Notes: generated by a model not told the origin, from the sequence alone. Shown: positions 29,201 to 39,591, counted from the stretch's first letter. The stretch is 64,000 nucleotides of DNA from CAWGOF01 sp963824225 (GCA_963824225.1 CAWGOF010000002.1:620001-684000); one strand, 5' to 3'. Program-made: numbers and translations.

Positions 29201-29622
29201 AACGCAAAGTAGCTCCGGGCGAGCCTGTCGACCAAGGACGGCCGGACGAAGCACTCCTGGATCAGGATCGAATCGTTCCCGAGAGCCGAGTAGACCTCGT
29301 GCAGGCGCTCGGGGAACCGCGTCGACCGCTCGATGCGACCGAGCTCGGCCGCGAGCATCTCCGCCGTGACCGGTGTGTGCCAGAGCCGCTCGAGAGCTGC
29401 GGACTGGTCGAGATACAGGCGGACTTTCCGTTCCAGGACATCGCGCGGCACCGCCTGCTCGAACGGAACGCGCGCTTCCAGCTGGTGCCGGTAGTAAACG
29501 CGCTCGATCGCCGTCGTCGCGGCCACGCGCTCCTCGAACGAGAGCTCGCGAGGCGCGCTCGACGCGGTGGAGGCAAGTAGGAGGCCGAGAGAGACGATGC
29601 AGACCACGTTCCTCGTACTCAT
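25666..29622 (-). CDS. Secreted Kelch-repeat/TSP3 protein, paralogue 3
   Basis: 1318 residues from ATG 29622 with GGGAGG upstream. The signal peptide is almost identical to that of paralogue 2 (MSTRNVVCIVSLGLLLAST), but the helical N-domain has diverged (YYRHQLEARVPFEQAVPRDV) and the 170-260 region differs from both relatives. About fourteen Kelch-like blades (about 274-920) repeat WTGTRMIVWGG very regularly. A shorter TSP3 array (about 937-1057) and the DEVFIRSIP C-terminal domain (about 1164-1317) follow. It is first in a two-gene unit with paralogue 2, behind a conserved promoter. A secreted or surface-bound Ca-dependent protein is likely; no catalytic motif was found. Confidence 0.88.
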   Translation of the reverse strand: MSTRNVVCIVSLGLLLASTASSAPRELSFEERVAATTAIERVYYRHQLEARVPFEQAVPRDVLERKVRLYLDQSAALERLWHTPVTAEMLAAELGRIERSTRFPERLHEVYSALGNDSILIQECFVRPSLVDRLARSYFAFDGRIHHSARMEIDAIASALDRRTLDPRSDHPRRVQLDGERGGSPRGSSVTVEERREEFVLDVSLPHDGQVRYAVPKRSWSDWWAEVAPDLDGLFVETVAAPAAIAGSSCPAANTWDPGILDDGPRNRQQHVAVWTGSLMLVWGGVDSGLFNNTGDRYDPLTDTWTPMSLVDAPAPRGGAKAVWTGNKMVVWGGNVGGGGRYDPVADDWDPVSELGGPPSNESQSAVWTGTRMIVWGGGSSNTGGRYDPVADTWTPTSTIGAPEGRSNHSAVWTGTRMIVWGGDGAGPGDLDTGGRYDPTTNTWQATETPGAPFPRAFHSAVWTGTRMIVWGGNAFGGGSYDPVSNTWAPISDVAAPGPRSFHSAIWTGSRMVVWGGTSGGSTDTGGRYDPSTDTWQPTSGTGAPSQRYSHTGVWTGARMIVWGGTRGASGDGALVSGRQYDPTTDSWTPVSVGGPGPRYEFPSVWTGSRLLVWGGFDDSDRVTGTGHTYDPLLDTWTPMSQVGSPTPRGEHGGVWTGQQMIVWGGQSSVGNLNTGARYDPVADTWTPMSTVQAPVAREAVAAVWTGEEMIVWGGDLGGQVGTRTGGRYDPSTDTWVQTSLGTAPSARVYHRMVWTGSRMIVWGGVGNDFQLTNTGAQYNPVTDNWAPTSTVGAPSARIMFSTVWTGSQMVVWGGFSISPSMPLNSGGRYDPVNDTWQPTSLLSVPTFRERHGAVWTGLRMMVWGGRGPSGVLLNTGGFYDPDANAWTSTTSTGAPAPRAFPGFVWADGLAIVWGGGKLAGESGKSFGTGSRYAVDNDLDAVADVCDNCPLDANADQADHDADDAGDACDADDDNDGLLDAGDNCPLAANAGQQDGDADGAGDACDNCATISNALQADPDADGVGTLCDNCPSAANSQQGDTDLDGAGDACDCRPEDPNDREPGEVQSLVVSRAGAVTTLTWLPTPGADRYTVTRGNIAALGSGYGSCLDEDVVSTSFDDSTTPAPDEGFAYLVQAQNFDCGLGTLGFTSAELERSPGPGACAGVNISDAHAASQAPVFGTVSGSFTATQSSNDVAQTITEVLSSGGSPSTRFSQLEHRWSFTVAAGSTKELHVEGFRSSSTDGDDFRFEWSTNGGASFTPVTMASLPLADGDTDLVGNLPGAVSGSVLIRVVDTDRTAGHQTLDSVALDEVFIRSIP

Positions 29623-29759
29623 GGTCTACCTCCCACAGTAATTACCGAAAAGGGAGCCCGTCTGGGGCATCGGCGGCCGAGGTGGGGCGTTCTGGAGGAC
29701 CGGGATGGACGGACGTGGAGGACCTCGACGCATGACGTCCCCACTCTGCTGACGGGTCC

Positions 29760-29788
29760 GATGTACGCCGAGTGGGGCCGCGCGTCAA
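29760..29788 (-). promoter_or_regulatory. Sigma70-type promoter of Kelch/TSP3 paralogues 3 and 2
   Basis: TTGACG (29783-29788), 17 bases, TACATC (29760-29765) on the minus strand. This is the same promoter copy as at 21108-21136, including the downstream GGACGTCAT block. About 138 bases of leader separate it from the ATG at 29622. Confidence 0.65.
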
Positions 29789-29800
29789 TGAGAAGGATGT

Positions 29801-29826
29801 GGCGGGTGGCCCGATGGCCACCCGCC
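29801..29826 (-). terminator. Strong hairpin after gdhA
   Basis: Perfect 11-bp inverted repeat GGCGGGTGGCC/GGCCACCCGCC with a 4-base loop, 20 bases past the gdhA stop and just upstream of the -35 box of the next promoter. It probably ends gdhA transcription and insulates the Kelch unit; a T-run is weak. Confidence 0.6.
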
Positions 29827-29845
29827 GAGCCGCGCTAGAAAACCG

Positions 29846-31214
29846 TCAGACCACTCCCTGGTCCATCATCGCGTCGGCGACCTTGAGGAAGCCGGCGATG
29901 TTCGCGCCGTTGACGTAGTTGCCCGGGCGTGCCGAACCGCTCGGCCGTCGTCGACGCAGGCCTGGTGGATGCTCTTCATGATCAGCCGCAGGCGCTCGTC
30001 GACTTCTTCGCGCGTCCAGCGAAGCGCATGCTGTTCTGCGCCATCTCGAGCCCCGAGGTCGCGACGCCGCCGGCGTTCGCCGCCTTGCCCGGCCCGTACA
30101 GGATCCGCGCGTCGACGAACTGCGCGTACGCCGTCGAGCGTCGGTCGGCATGTTCGCGCCCTCGGCCACGACGTACACGCCGTTCTTCAGCAGGTTCGCC
30201 GCGTCCTTGCCGTTGATCTCGTTCTGCGTCGCGCTCGGGAACGCGCAGTCGGCCTTGTGGTCCCACAGCGGGTTGTGATCGCGGCTCGGCTGTCGATCGG
30301 CGTGTAGACCGCGCTCTTGTACTTGTCCGCGTACTCCTGGATGCGGCCGCGGCGCACGTTCTTCAGCTCCATGACGAACGCGAGCTTCTCGCGGTCGATG
30401 CCGGCCTCGTCGTAGACGTAGCCGCTCGAGTCGGAGAGCGTGACCGCCTTGGCGCCCGAGCTCGAGCAGCTTCTCGACCGTGTACTGCGCGACGTTGCCG
30501 CTGCCCGGAGACGAGGCACGTCTTGCCCTCGAGCGTCTCGCCGCGCGTGGCCAGCATCTCGGCGGCGAAGTACACGCAGCCGTAGCCGGTGGCCTCGGGC
30601 CGGATCAGCGAGCCGCCCCAGTTCAGGCCCTTGCCGGTGAGCACGCCGGTGAACTCGTTGCGCAGCCGCTTGTACTGGCCGAACAGGTAGCCGATCTCGC
30701 GGCCGCCGACGCCGATGTCGCCCGCCGGCACGTCGGTGTTCGGGCCGATGTGGCGGGACAGCTCGGTCATGAAGCTCTGGCAGAAGCGCATGACCTCGTT
30801 GTCGCTCTTGCCCTTGGGATCGAAGTCCGAGCCGCCCTTGCCGCCGCCCATCGGCAGCGTGGTCAGCGAGTTCTTGAACACCTGCTCGAACGCCAGGAAC
30901 TTGAGGATGCCGAGGTTGACCGACGGGTGGAAGCGCAGGCCGCCCTTGTAGGGGCCGATCGCGCTGTTCATCTCGATGCGGAAGCCGCGGTTGATCTGCA
31001 CCTCGCCGCGGTCGTCCAGCCACGGCACGCGGAACATGATCACGCGCTCGGGCTCGACGATGCGCTCGAGGATCTTCGCGTGGCGGTACTCGGGGTGGCG
31101 GTCGAGCACGCGGACCAGCGACTCCGCGACTTCCTGGACCGCCTGGTGGAACTCCGGCTCGGCCGGGTTCTTGGCCTTCACATCGTTCATCAGCTTGTCG
31201 ACGTACACGCTCAC
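29846..31214 (-). pseudogene. gdhA: NADP-type glutamate dehydrogenase, broken by about six indels
   Basis: Homologous throughout to E. coli GdhA: GTG 31214 (GGGAGG upstream) begins VSVYVDKLMNDVKAKNP. The substrate region includes NSAIGPYKGGLRFHPSVN, MGGGKGGSDFDPKGKS and PAGDIGVGGREIGY. The end is NYVNGANIAGFLKVADAM at 29846. Beyond about codon 235 the conserved sequence jumps frame: extra C in CCC runs near 30505 and 30456, missing bases near 30290, 30139 and 30029, and an extra base near 29930. Between jumps the protein is well conserved (GPGKAANAGGVATSGLEMAQ). The enzyme makes glutamate from 2-oxoglutarate and ammonia. Either a locally poor assembly or a very recent pseudogene. Confidence 0.88.
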
Positions 31215-31233
31215 ACGGTCCTCCCTTGGCCGG

Positions 31234-31818
31234 CTAGCGCCGGACCACTCCGCAACCGATCCGCCCGCCCGCAGCCCCGGTGGGCTGTGTCTTGAAGTCA
31301 TCCGGCTTCTCGTGAACGATCACGGCGTGGCCCAGGACGTCGCCGGTGTCGCCGGTGCCGATCGACCACTTGTCGGTCGTGAGGATCAACGAGCCGGTGC
31401 CGTCCGACCCGACGTGCAGGTTGCCGATGTCGCCGAGATGGAACGGCGACTCGCCCCAACGACCGTGGTTCGCGTGCCCGGGGTTCCAGTGCGCTCCGGC
31501 CGATGCGGCGTCGGGTGCGCTGCAGTCGCCCGTCTCGTGCAGGTGCACGGCATGCTCGCCGGGCGGGGCGTTCGAGACGTTGAGCGTCAACGTCACGGAC
31601 CCGGACTCTTCGACGAACCGTGCCCTGCCGCTGACCTTGCTCCCGCTCTTGGCCTCGATCGTCGCCGTGGCCTCGACGGGTTTGCCCGCCGGTGCCGTCG
31701 TCGCGGTGGGTCGCGGCGGCGGCGGCGGGGGTGCCTTCTTCTCCTGCGGCGCCGTGTCGGCGCATGCGATCGCGACCGACGCGAGGATCGACGCCAGTAT
31801 CAACGTGTGCTTGATCAT
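31234..31818 (-). CDS. sodC: Cu/Zn superoxide dismutase, exported
   Basis: 194 residues. An N-terminal export signal with a possible lipobox Cys at about 19 is followed by a Pro-rich linker and the SodC beta-barrel. Metal ligands are visible: HAVHLHETGDC (Cu His pair and first Cys), GAHWNPGHANHG (bridging and Zn His), the Zn-ligand Asp region and GHAVIVHEKPDD (Cu His); the second Cys is in GGRIGCGVV. It dismutates superoxide in the periplasm. AAGGAG lies just before ATG 31818. The gene has no indels although both neighbours are broken. Confidence 0.95.
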   Translation of the reverse strand: MIKHTLILASILASVAIACADTAPQEKKAPPPPPPRPTATTAPAGKPVEATATIEAKSGSKVSGRARFVEESGSVTLTLNVSNAPPGEHAVHLHETGDCSAPDAASAGAHWNPGHANHGRWGESPFHLGDIGNLHVGSDGTGSLILTTDKWSIGTGDTGDVLGHAVIVHEKPDDFKTQPTGAAGGRIGCGVVRR

Positions 31819-31867
31819 TCGCGCTCCTTTGTCCGACCGGTCAGTCTCCGCTCGTGCTCTCCGCGTG

Positions 31868-33930
<2,063 letters not shown>

Positions 33931-33950
33931 GGTAGATCAACCGCGGATGG

Positions 33951-33956
33951 TATGCT
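33951..33956 (+). promoter_or_regulatory. -10 element (TATGCT), probable leaderless start
   Basis: TATGCT, 7 bases, then the ATG at 33964, with no Shine-Dalgarno. Supports 33964 over the in-frame ATG at 33952, which lies inside the box. Confidence 0.35.
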
Positions 33957-33963
33957 CCGCTCG

Positions 33964-34476
33964 ATGCGCAGCTGGATCGCGTTCGTGTGCATCGGTGCGG
34001 CGATCCCGGCCGTGGCGCAGGAGAATCCGGCCTCCGAGGTCCGCCGCACCGTCGCCGCGCTCGTCGGCTCGTGGAGCGGCCGGATGACGGCCGTGGGTCA
34101 AGACGATCCCCCCGAGACGTTCCCGTGGACGATGGAGTGCAAGGAGATCGCTCTCGGCGCGGGTGTGTCGTGCACGATGAGCGGCAAGTCGTCGAGCGGC
34201 CCGCTGGCCCAGACCTGCCTCGTGGCCTTCGACCCGGTCGAGAAGTCGGTGCACGCCATGTGCGTGGACTCGATGGGCGAGGTGCACGACCACGACGGAG
34301 ACTGGGTCGACGAGCGGACGATCGAGTTCTCGCCCCTCGCCGGCACGATCATGGACGAGCCGACGCTCAAGACGATGCGCTTCCGGTTCCCCGACACGCG
34401 GACGATCGAGACCCGCACACTCATCACACTGTCCGACGGAGAGTTCGTGCGCTTCGATTTCCTCGGTCGCCGATAG
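33964..34476 (+). CDS. Secreted DUF1579-like hypothetical protein
   Basis: 170 residues with a signal peptide (MRSWIAFVCIGAAIPAVAQ). The mature part is a small antiparallel beta structure (LVGSWSGRMTAVG, WTMECKEIALGAGVSCTM, HDHDGDWVDERTIEF), reminiscent of DUF1579-type lipocalin-like proteins; no function can be given. It is divergent from hutU and followed 65 bases later by a lipoprotein gene on the same strand. ATG 33952 is an alternative start that adds four residues. Confidence 0.7.
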   Translation: MRSWIAFVCIGAAIPAVAQENPASEVRRTVAALVGSWSGRMTAVGQDDPPETFPWTMECKEIALGAGVSCTMSGKSSSGPLAQTCLVAFDPVEKSVHAMCVDSMGEVHDHDGDWVDERTIEFSPLAGTIMDEPTLKTMRFRFPDTRTIETRTLITLSDGEFVRFDFLGRR

Positions 34477-34541
34477 AGCGCGCACCGTTCCTGGCCGCCC
34501 GCACCCCCGGAACCTATGTTCCCGTGACGGAGGGTGCGCCC

Positions 34542-35156
34542 ATGACGACCGCCTCGAAAGCCATCGGTGTGCTGTTGCTGCTCGGGTCCCTGATCGGCTG
34601 CGCCGCGCAGAAGAGCCCGTCGGTGCGGGTCCCGCCGCGCGTCGACCTGAGTCAGCACGAGACGATCGGCGTGATCGAGTTCCGCTCGTCGGCCGATCGC
34701 GCTCTCGCGGACCTGGCGACCGAACGGTTCACCGAGTCCGCGCGGCGCGACCAGGGCCTCGTGCGGATGGTCGACCTCGGGGCGATCGACAAGGGCGGCT
34801 TCGATGCCGAGGCGTATCGCGCACTCGGCCGGGAGCACGGCGTCCAGACGCTCCTCGTCGGCGAGCTGACGATCACGAAGCAGCGCCCGAGCGTGCGCAT
34901 CGACTCGAGCCTGAAGGCCGGAAGCGTCGCCGCGCTCGTCGAGGCGACCCTCGCGGTGCGGCTGATCGAGGCGTCGACGGGGGCGTCGATCTGGAGCGGC
35001 TCCGCGCGGGCGACCGACTCCGTGGGCCAGCTCAGCCTGGCCAGCGGCCAGGGGGTCGCCGTCGGAGCGGACGATCCGCAGCGCGTGTACGCCGCGCTCG
35101 TCGAGCAGCTCGTGGAGCAGGCGACCTACGACTTCCACGCCCACTGGACGCGGTAG
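34542..35156 (+). CDS. Lipoprotein, LpoB/CsgG-like
   Basis: 204 residues. Lipobox LIGC with the lipidated Cys at about 20; ATG 34542 is preceded by GGAGGG. The mature domain alternates strands and helices in the order seen in LpoB/TolB-N/CsgG-type lipoproteins: TIGVIEFRSSADRALADLATERF, then LGREHGVQTLLVGELTITK, then a strand pair ASIWSGSARATDSV. Such proteins sit on the inner leaflet of the outer membrane and activate partners or form complexes; the specific role is unknown. It converges with the epimerase gene, one base apart. Confidence 0.72.
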   Translation: MTTASKAIGVLLLLGSLIGCAAQKSPSVRVPPRVDLSQHETIGVIEFRSSADRALADLATERFTESARRDQGLVRMVDLGAIDKGGFDAEAYRALGREHGVQTLLVGELTITKQRPSVRIDSSLKAGSVAALVEATLAVRLIEASTGASIWSGSARATDSVGQLSLASGQGVAVGADDPQRVYAALVEQLVEQATYDFHAHWTR

Positions 35157-35157
35157 G

Positions 35158-36516
35158 TCAGCGGCCGAGCTCGAACCGCAGCGCATCCTCGAGGGTCTCG
35201 TGGAGCAAGCGAAACCCGGCGCCGGCGAGCCTCGTGGCCACGACGCGCATGCTCGAGAGAAGCACTTCCTCCCCCATCTGCCCGAACAGCGCTCGAACCG
35301 CGATCGCCGGCAGCGGTAGGACCGCCGGGCGCCTGAGGACGCGCCCGAGCGTGCGGGCGAACTCGGTGTTGCGCACGGGTCGAAGAGCGACGCCGTTGAC
35401 CGGGCCGGCGAGCGTGTCGTTCGCGATCGCGAAATGGATCGCCCCGACGAGGTCGTCGAGCGCGATCCAGCTCATCCACTGCCGGCCATCACCGATCGGC
35501 CCTCCCACACCGAAACGGAACGGGACGATCATCTTGGCCAGCGCGCCGCCCCCCGCTCCGAGCACGATGCCGATCCGCAGGTGGACGACGCGGACCCCGG
35601 CGCGTTCGGCGGCCTGGGTCGCCTCCTCCCACCCGCGACAGATCTCGGGCAGGAACCCTCGACCCGCGGCGCTCGTCTCGTCGAGCTCCTCGTCCCCGCG
35701 GTCGCCGTAGTAGCCGATCGCCGAGGCGCTGACGAGCACGCGCGGCGGTCGATCGAGACGCGAGAGCGCTTCGGCGACGAGCCGCGTCCCGTCGAACCGG
35801 CTCGCGCGGATCCGTTCCTTCTTCTTCTGCGTCCAGCGCGACGAGATGCTCTCGCCCGCCAGGTGCACGACCGCGTCGACACCCTCGAGCGCTCGGGAAT
35901 CGATCGCGCGTTTTTGCGGATCGAAGAGGATCTCGCCCGTTCCCGGTCGTGGCGCGCGCCGGACGAGCGGGAGGACGGCGTGGCCGCCCGTCGTCAGGAA
36001 CGTCGTCAACGCCGAGCCGACGAGACCGGAAGAGCCGCTGATCGCGACGCGCATCGGCTCGGTGTTCGCGGCCGCGTGACGCTCGAGATCGGCCTGCGTC
36101 ACGGCGTGCCGGTAGGCGAACAGGCGCTCGAGGCGCTGCGCCGTGCGGCGGCCGGCGACGAGGCGCCCGAGCGCGCCGAGCGGAAGCTCGTAATCGATCG
36201 CGTCTTCGAGGATCGAGCCGTCCGCAGCATCGAGGAACCGATGCGTGTGGACCCAGCGCCGCATCGGCCCGTGGTCCTGGATGTCGCGGAAGCCCGCCGG
36301 GTCGAGCTCGTAGCGCGCGTGCCACGGAAAGCTCACGGGACCCGAGGACAGTGCGAGCTTGGCCCGCGACCCGGGCGCGACCGCGCTCCCGCCCTCGATC
36401 ACCCGGAGCCCGGCCCACGCAGGTGTCAGGCGCTCGAAGGCGCCGGGACGCATGTGCCACGCCTGGAGCGCTTCCCGTGGGACGTCGATCGCCGTGCGTT
36501 TGACGAAGCTGGCCAT
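35158..36516 (-). CDS. TIGR01777-family SDR39U1 epimerase with N-terminal SRPBCC domain
   Basis: 452 residues from ATG 36516. Residues 1-155 are an SRPBCC/cyclase-like ligand-binding domain (MASFVKRTAIDVPREALQAW, RWVHTHRFLDAADGSILEDA). From about 156 there is an extended-SDR NAD(P)-binding fold (ISGSSGLVGSALTTFL, VHLAGESI, SASAIGYYGDRG), ending in a DUF1731-like C-terminus (PVLPLPAIAVRALFGQMGEEVLLSS-type region). This two-domain form occurs in several phyla; YfcH of E. coli is the single-domain relative. The substrate is unknown. The longer frame to 36609 is not supported. Confidence 0.88.
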   Translation of the reverse strand: MASFVKRTAIDVPREALQAWHMRPGAFERLTPAWAGLRVIEGGSAVAPGSRAKLALSSGPVSFPWHARYELDPAGFRDIQDHGPMRRWVHTHRFLDAADGSILEDAIDYELPLGALGRLVAGRRTAQRLERLFAYRHAVTQADLERHAAANTEPMRVAISGSSGLVGSALTTFLTTGGHAVLPLVRRAPRPGTGEILFDPQKRAIDSRALEGVDAVVHLAGESISSRWTQKKKERIRASRFDGTRLVAEALSRLDRPPRVLVSASAIGYYGDRGDEELDETSAAGRGFLPEICRGWEEATQAAERAGVRVVHLRIGIVLGAGGGALAKMIVPFRFGVGGPIGDGRQWMSWIALDDLVGAIHFAIANDTLAGPVNGVALRPVRNTEFARTLGRVLRRPAVLPLPAIAVRALFGQMGEEVLLSSMRVVATRLAGAGFRLLHETLEDALRFELGR

Positions 36517-36672
36517 CGCGCGTGCGGACGGTGACCGATCCGCTCGGCGAATGCAACTCGGGAGGGGTTCCCGGTGACCCTCGGACGGCAACCGACCAAC
36601 CGGCTCCACGGCATGGGGGGGTGCCGAGTCGGACCGTTCTGTAGAATGGGCCCCCGGACGAGAGGTGAACGC

Positions 36673-37851
36673 ATGATCGTCGGAGTGGTGAAGGAGACGT
36701 ACCCGGGGGAGCGGCGAGTCGCCGTGACGCCGAGCGTGCTACCGGCGTTGGCCAAGGCCGGCGTCGAGACGATCGTCGAGCCGGGGGCCGGCGGGTCCGC
36801 CGGCTACCCTGATGCGGCGTACGCCGAGAAGGGGTCGCGGATCGCCGCCGACCGTGCCGAGGTGTTCCGGACCGCCGACGTGATCGTGCAGGTCCGGGGC
36901 TACGGTGCGAACCCCGAGCACGGGCGGGACGACCTGGCGCTCCTGCGGCGCGACCAGGTGCTGATCGCCACGTTCGACCCGTTGACCGCGCTCGACCAGG
37001 TCAAGGCGGTCGCCGACCGCGGCGTCGCCCTGTTCGCGCTCGAGCTCGTGCCGCGCATCACCCGCGCGCAGAGCATGGACGTGCTGTCGTCCCAGGCCAC
37101 GGTCGCGGGCTACAAGGCGGTGCTCCTCGCCGCCGAGCACGCGCCGCGGATGTTCCCGATGATGATGACCGCCGCGGGGACGATTCCGCCGGCCAAGGTG
37201 TTCATCGTCGGCGCGGGCGTGGCCGGCCTGCAGGCGATCGCCACGGCGAAGCGCCTGGGGGCGGTCGTCCAGGCGTACGACATCCGCGCCGCGGTGCGCG
37301 AGCAGATCGAGTCGCTCGGCGCGAAGTTCGTGCAGCTCCCGATCGAGAGCGCCGAGGGCACGGGCGGCTACGCCAAGGCGATGGACCAGGAGTTCTACCG
37401 CCGGCAGCGCGAGCTGCTGACGTCGGTCGTGGCGCAGAGCGAGGTCGTGATCACGACCGCCGCCGTTCCGGGCGCCAAGCCACCGCTGCTCGTGACGGCG
37501 GACATGGTGCGGGCCATGCCGCGCGGGAGCGTGATCGTCGATCTCGCGGCGCGGCGGGGCCATACCGGTGGGAACTGCGAGCTGACGCAGCCCGACGAGT
37601 GGATCGACGTCGACGGGGTCTCGATCCACGGCCCGACGAACCTGCCGTCGACGATGCCCCAGACCGCGAGCCCGCTGTTCGCCAAGAACATCGCGGCGTT
37701 CGTGATCAACCTGCTCGAGAAGGGTGACCTGCGTGTCGATCGCGACGACGAGATCGTGCGCCAGACGCTGACCTGCCGGGACGGCCAGGTCGTCCACCCG
37801 CAGGTCAAGGAGCGGCTCGGCGCGCTCGTCGGACGAGGAGGAAGCCCGTGA
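36673..37851 (+). CDS. pntAA: NAD(P) transhydrogenase subunit alpha, part 1
   Basis: 392 residues: the NAD(H)-binding domain I of proton-translocating transhydrogenase. Conserved start MIVGVVKETYPGERRVAVTP, Rossmann motif VFIVGAGVAGLQAIATAKRLG, mobile-loop region and GSVIVDLAARRGHTGGNCE. In this three-gene arrangement the membrane helices of alpha are on a separate small subunit, so lack of transmembrane segments is expected. GAGAGG lies before the ATG at 36673, and a possible -10 TAGAAT is at 36642. With the next two genes it couples proton entry to hydride transfer from NADH to NADP. Confidence 0.96.
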   Translation: MIVGVVKETYPGERRVAVTPSVLPALAKAGVETIVEPGAGGSAGYPDAAYAEKGSRIAADRAEVFRTADVIVQVRGYGANPEHGRDDLALLRRDQVLIATFDPLTALDQVKAVADRGVALFALELVPRITRAQSMDVLSSQATVAGYKAVLLAAEHAPRMFPMMMTAAGTIPPAKVFIVGAGVAGLQAIATAKRLGAVVQAYDIRAAVREQIESLGAKFVQLPIESAEGTGGYAKAMDQEFYRRQRELLTSVVAQSEVVITTAAVPGAKPPLLVTADMVRAMPRGSVIVDLAARRGHTGGNCELTQPDEWIDVDGVSIHGPTNLPSTMPQTASPLFAKNIAAFVINLLEKGDLRVDRDDEIVRQTLTCRDGQVVHPQVKERLGALVGRGGSP

Positions 37852-38156
37852 CCGACCTGTGGACCGGGGTGCTGGTGTTCATGCTCGCGACGTTCCTGGG
37901 CTTCGAGGTGATCCGCCGCGTCTCACGCCTGCTGCACACGCCGCTGATGTCCCTGACCAACGCGATCTCGGCGATCGCCGTCGTCGCCGCGATCGAGATC
38001 ACCGGTGAGGCGAAGTCGACCTTGAGCATGTGGCTCGGGTTCGTCGCCGTCGTCGCCGCGACGAGCAACATCGTCGGCGGGTTCTTGATCACCGACCGCA
38101 TGCTCAAGATGTTCAAGTCCCAGCGCGCCGAGCCCGGCCGACCGGGGACCCCATGA
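37848..38156 (+). CDS. pntAB: NAD(P) transhydrogenase subunit alpha, part 2
   Basis: 102 residues with three membrane helices (LVFMLATFLGFEVIRRV, MSLTNAISAIAVVAAIE, WLGFVAVVAATSNIVGGF), the C-terminal half of PntA domain II. GTG 37848 overlaps the pntAA stop (GTGA), and its own stop overlaps the pntB start (ATGA), so all three subunits are translationally coupled. Confidence 0.93.
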   Translation: MTDLWTGVLVFMLATFLGFEVIRRVSRLLHTPLMSLTNAISAIAVVAAIEITGEAKSTLSMWLGFVAVVAATSNIVGGFLITDRMLKMFKSQRAEPGRPGTP

Positions 38157-39555
38157 ACGCGATCGAGTCGATCGACACGTGGTTCATCCACGTGGCGTAC
38201 ATCGTCGCCGCGGCGGCGTTCATCCTGTCGTTGAAGTGGCTCAGCGCGCCGAAGACCGCACGGCGCGGAGTGATCGTCGGCGAGATCGGGATGTTTCTCG
38301 CGATCGTCGGTACGCTGCTCGGGCACAACATCGTGAGCTACGAGTGGATCCTCGTGGGGATCGTGCTCGGGTCGTTGATCGGCGTCCCGCTGGCCGTGTT
38401 CATGCCCATGACCGCCGTGCCGCAGCGGACGGCGATCTCCCACGCCTTCGGCGCGCTCGCCGCGGCGCTCGTCGGCACCGCGCACTACGCGCTCGAGTAC
38501 CAGCACATCTCGAAGCTGACGATGGCGATGCTGGGGTTCGAGGTGCTGCTCGGGAGCCTGACGTTCACCGGGAGCGTGATGGCGTTCGGCAAGCTGCAGG
38601 AGCTGCTGCCCAGCGCGCCGCTGACGTTCAAGAACCAGAACGTGTTCAACCTGTCGATCCTCGCCGCGGCCGTGGGGATCGGCGGCTACCTGGTGCTGCA
38701 TCCCGAGGCGTGGTGGCTGTTCCCGATCTTCCTGCGGCCTGGCGGCGATCTTCGGCGTGCTGCTGATCATGCCGATCGGCGGCGCCGACATGCCGACGGT
38801 GATCGCGCTGTTGAACTCCTACGCTGGGCTCTCGGCGTCGATGATGGGGTTCGTGCTCGACAACAAGCTGCTGATCGTCGCCGGAGCGCTCGACGGCTCG
38901 TCGGGGTTCATCCTGGCGATCATCATGTGCAAGGCGATGAACCGCTCGTTCACGAACGTGGTGTTCGGCGCGTTCGGCGCGACGACCCAAGGCTACGGCA
39001 TCGACGGACGTGTACGGCGGCAAGATCAAAACCGCGACGGCGGAAGACGTGGCCATGGTGCTCGACGGCGCGCGCCGTGTCGTCGTCATCCCGGGCTACG
39101 GCATGGCCGTGTCGCAGGCGCAGCATGCCGTGCGGGGTCTCGCGAACCTGCTCGAGGAGCGCGGCAGCCAGGTCGAGTACGGGATCCATCCGGTCGCCGG
39201 CCGCATGCCCGGCCACATGAACGTGCTGCTCGCCGAGGCCGACGTGCCCTACGAGAAGCTCAAGGAGATGGAAGAGATCAACCCCGAGATGGAGCAGGTC
39301 GACGTCGCGATCGTCATCGGCGCGAACGACACGGTGAACCCGATCGCGCGGACCGATCCATCGAGCCCGATCGCCGGCATGCCGATCATCGACGCGGACA
39401 AGGCCCGGACGGTGATCGTGATCAAGCGTAGCCTGAGCCCGGGCTTCGCCGGGATCCCGAACCCGCTGTTCGCGCTCGACAACACGCTGATGTACTTCGC
39501 CGACGGTCGCAAGGCGATCCAGGACATTGTGACGGCGATCAAAGAGGCGGCGTAG
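38153..39555 (+). CDS. pntB: NAD(P) transhydrogenase subunit beta, two +1 frameshifts
   Basis: Intact length would be about 466 residues. The first frame gives the membrane helices of domain II (HVAYIVAAAAFILSLKWLS, FKNQNVFNLSILAAAVGIGG) up to FLR near 38735. An extra C there moves the frame, which resumes with LLIMPIGGADMPTVIALLNS. An extra G near 39005 moves it again to VYGGKIKTATAEDVAMVLDG and the NADP-binding domain III (VVVIPGYGMAVSQAQHAV, VIGANDTVNPIARTDPSSPI) to the stop. Both sites are simple one-base insertions, so the chromosome gene is probably whole. Annotation programs will give three pieces. Confidence 0.92.
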
Positions 39556-39591
39556 ATAGCAGGGTGTACACTGAGGGTGTCCTGCGTCTCG

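Noticed and set aside
29846..31214. Programmed frameshifting as explanation for gdhA
   Set aside because: Six sites of both signs without slippery heptamers or pseudoknots; no known case in this family.
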